From positions 762,140 to 826,139 of the forward strand of contig LNAC01000231.1 in assembly GCA_002007465.1 (NCBI GenBank): 64,000 nt of DNA, read 5' to 3'. The notes below the pieces were generated by a model. The model saw nothing but the letters and a program-made list of their open reading frames with translations, searched no databases and was not told where the DNA came from. Every line of letters begins with the position of its first letter. The first letter of the stretch is position 1. Shown in pieces: positions 61,878 to 64,000 of this stretch. The DNA comes from Ailurus styani. Lineage: Eukaryota > Chordata > Mammalia > Carnivora > Ailuridae. Made by a program: the position numbers and the translations under genes.

Positions 61878-62277
61878 ACTACGTGTTAACCAACAGCAAT
61901 TAAAATAAAAACTCAAAAAATATATAAATTTTTAACTGGCATTTTTAATTAAAATATTTGATCCAAACAATAACATGTAAATTTAAAAAGCAAAACACAT
62001 TTCTTTGTAGTGGTGTACTTTCCATGAACAAACCTAGAGGAAACAAAAATAATGATTTATCATGAATTTTCTCTTCTTGAGGGTTTACTCCCTATGCACA
62101 GATGAACTATCATGTATATGAAAAATTATAAAAATAGATAATATGTTTCTTCTATTTTTCTATGCTAAAGAACATTAAAAAGCCTAGTCATTTCTATATG
62201 TATCTCACGGCAAGTGGTATAAAAATTGGTGATGGTTTAAAAATGCTTTTATACCATATTCTCCTATGTGTTCTTTT

Positions 62278-62331
62278 TTTCTTTTTTTGAAGATTTTATT
62301 TATTTATTTGACACAGAGAGAGAGAGAGATC
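62278..62331 (-). repeat. CanSINE tail, cut by gap
   Basis: 'agattttatttatttatttg' followed by acacagagagagagagagat at the left edge of the gap; antisense. Confidence 0.85.
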
Positions 62332-63034
62332 NNNNNNNNNNNNNNNNNNNNNNNNNNNNNNNNNNNNNNNNNNNNNNNNNNNNNNNNNNNNNNNNNNNNN
62401 NNNNNNNNNNNNNNNNNNNNNNNNNNNNNNNNNNNNNNNNNNNNNNNNNNNNNNNNNNNNNNNNNNNNNNNNNNNNNNNNNNNNNNNNNNNNNNNNNNNN
62501 NNNNNNNNNNNNNNNNNNNNNNNNNNNNNNNNNNNNNNNNNNNNNNNNNNNNNNNNNNNNNNNNNNNNNNNNNNNNNNNNNNNNNNNNNNNNNNNNNNNN
62601 NNNNNNNNNNNNNNNNNNNNNNNNNNNNNNNNNNNNNNNNNNNNNNNNNNNNNNNNNNNNNNNNNNNNNNNNNNNNNNNNNNNNNNNNNNNNNNNNNNNN
62701 NNNNNNNNNNNNNNNNNNNNNNNNNNNNNNNNNNNNNNNNNNNNNNNNNNNNNNNNNNNNNNNNNNNNNNNNNNNNNNNNNNNNNNNNNNNNNNNNNNNN
62801 NNNNNNNNNNNNNNNNNNNNNNNNNNNNNNNNNNNNNNNNNNNNNNNNNNNNNNNNNNNNNNNNNNNNNNNNNNNNNNNNNNNNNNNNNNNNNNNNNNNN
62901 NNNNNNNNNNNNNNNNNNNNNNNNNNNNNNNNNNNNNNNNNNNNNNNNNNNNNNNNNNNNNNNNNNNNNNNNNNNNNNNNNNNNNNNNNNNNNNNNNNNN
63001 NNNNNNNNNNNNNNNNNNNNNNNNNNNNNNNNNN
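62332..63034. other. Assembly gap (703 N)
   Basis: A run of unknown bases. Its flanks are CanSINE pieces in opposite orientation. Any apparent open frame across it is meaningless. Confidence 0.99.
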
Positions 63035-63108
63035 CTCCCTCTGCTTGTTTCCCCTCTGTCGCTGTGTCTGTCTCTGTCAAATAAATACATAAAATCTTAA
63101 AAAAAAAA
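63035..63108 (+). repeat. CanSINE tail, cut by gap
   Basis: 'ctccctctgcttgtttcccc' then 'tctgtcaaataaatacataa' and aaatcttaaaa; sense copy whose head is lost in the gap. Confidence 0.85.
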
Positions 63109-63179
63109 TTTATAGGTGATAGTAATAAATGCTTATTGTTCTACAGAGTGATTCATGGATTTTGTTTGTTGGTTTTTTT

Positions 63180-63382
63180 CTTTTTTTTTTAAGATTTTTA
63201 TTTTTATTTATTTTATTTTGACAGAGAGAGAGATCACAAGTAGGCAGAGAGGCAGGCAGAGAGAGGGGGAAGCTGGCCCTCCCTGAAGCGGAGAGCCCGA
63301 TGAGGGGCTCGATCCCAGGACCCTGAGATCATGACCTGAGCAGAAAGCAGAGGCTTAACCCACTGAGCCACCCAGGCGCCCC
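63180..63382 (-). repeat. CanSINE
   Basis: Antisense; ends 'actgagccacccaggcgccc', with an expanded T/A-rich tail side. Confidence 0.93.
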
Positions 63383-64000
63383 TATTTGTTGTTTTTTAAT
63401 AAAAGGTGAAAGATTTACTCAATCTTAAGAGAGACCAGAGTATGAGAGTGATGTGTTTTTATTTTAACAAATTGTCATTTTTAAAGGACAAAAATCTGGA
63501 CTCATCTTCCAAACCTATGAGAAGAAAGGCACATTTGTTACTGAAATGAGGTATCCTACCTGGTCTTTGGTGTTTACAGCAAAGACAATAGTAAGGCACT
63601 TCAGTGGTTTTTATAATTTTGCAGCTCCTAGGTCCCAACTGAATGACTGGAAGAATCCCTTCTTACATAATGAAGTGGGCAGAAATGACTGTGGGCGTCA
63701 TAACCTGCCTTACCCTACAGATTGCGGCAGCAGGTGAAGGCGAGGATGGCGTCAAATACTCAGGTGCTGACACGGACTCCCATTCCACTGGGCTCTGCAC
63801 AATAAGCTTTCCCTTGCATAATATGTTACCGCTAATATAAAGCATTAGTAAATTCTATGCAATGCCAAATAAGGCAGCTAAGGAGGAGGAGGTGGCAGGA
63901 GAAATTAACATGGGTGAGGCCCTCCAATAGCTACTTTTGTGATAGGAAATGCAGAAATAGCATTCTGTGAATAGTCCTAAGGTGAAGGTCATTCAACAAT

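Larger units (their letters stand above)
59545..61920 (+). pseudogene. 5'-truncated L1, ORF2 C-terminal pseudogene and 3' end
   Basis: A carnivore L1 in sense orientation on the plus strand. ORF2 phrases are visible in several frames: [19 protein letters not shown] (from about 60.25 kb) and [18 protein letters not shown] (from about 61.10 kb). The first belongs to the region after the reverse transcriptase core and the second to the C-terminal part with its conserved cysteines. Frameshifts and stops break the frame, and the endonuclease and RT core are missing, so it cannot move. A CanSINE (59873-60083) interrupts it. It ends with the 3' sequence 'tgagcactgggtgttatatg' and an A-rich tail. Three single N characters and duplicated blocks in its 3' part look like assembly faults. 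Confidence 0.88.
56853..64000 (-). other. LAMA2: LAMA2 intron upstream of E1 (partial)
   Basis: Intron sequence 5' of E1. It holds an old L1 fragment (57.24-58.15 kb), a younger L1 (59.54-61.92 kb), CanSINEs near 58.4, 59.2, 59.9, 62.3, 63.0 and 63.2 kb, a 703-base gap and three single-N joins. A MIR/L2-like scrap with 'cagtgcctggcacataatttg' style sequence is at about 57.0-57.1 kb. 61.93-62.27 kb and 63.39-64.0 kb are AT-rich or unremarkable, with no laminin-like exon. Confidence 0.85.

Noticed and set aside
62266..63092. Open frames of about 260-275 residues on both strands
   Set aside because: They are made almost entirely of unknown residues from the N gap; the few real residues are SINE sequence.
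63546..63845. Frames on both strands near the right end
   Set aside because: No laminin cysteine pattern or splice sites of the expected phase; not an upstream LAMA2 exon.

Overview
The window is mammalian genomic DNA from a carnivoran, most likely a mustelid (ferret, mink, marten, otter or badger group). The evidence is a high density of tRNA-Lys-derived CanSINEs, starting GGGCGCCTGGGTGGCTCAG and ending in CT-rich DNA, (AAATA)n and AAATCTT(A)n. There are no canid-type SINEC_Cf copies. The youngest copies carry the 'ggttaaagcctctgcc' head and 'ctgcctacttgtgatc' tail that I associate with mustelids. The organism call is an inference from repeats and was not tested by alignment.

One gene is present: LAMA2 (laminin subunit alpha-2, merosin), transcribed on the minus strand. 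Twelve coding exons, labelled E1 to E12 here in transcription order, run from 56852 down to 3156. All have recognisable AG/GT splice sites, no internal stop, and reading phases that match across all eleven junctions (1774 coding bases, about 591 codons). E1-E5 encode laminin-type EGF-like (LE) repeats. E6-E9 encode the second laminin IV type A (L4) globular domain and the return to LE. E10-E12 encode the next LE repeats. The first and last parts of the gene lie outside the window. No LAMA2 promoter, start codon, stop codon or UTR is here.

Layout from right to left, in the direction of transcription: 64000-56853 is intron holding two L1 fragments, several SINEs, a 703-base gap and three single-N joins that look like assembly faults. 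E1 is at 56.8 kb. An unexplained GC-rich block follows at 55.56-56.0 kb, and it contains an LE-like open segment that looks like an extra exon. E2 is at 51 kb and E3 at 47.5 kb. An 10.6-kb intron full of decayed L1 comes next. E4 is at 36.7 kb. E5-E8 are packed into 1.5 kb (35.15-33.62 kb) with introns as short as 80 and 108 bases. E9 is at 29.9 kb, E10 at 22.5 kb, E11 at 9.5 kb and E12 at 3.2 kb, separated by long introns of SINE, L1, L2, MIR and simple repeats.

The most interesting item is the in-phase, 147-base LE-unit candidate exon between E1 and E2. Others are a 108-base phase-0 intron with no stop codon inside the L4 domain, and (UG)n tracts about 110-160 bases downstream of two successive donor sites. 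I found no sign of a bacterial-type system, an RNA gene, an intact retroelement or a second protein-coding gene.
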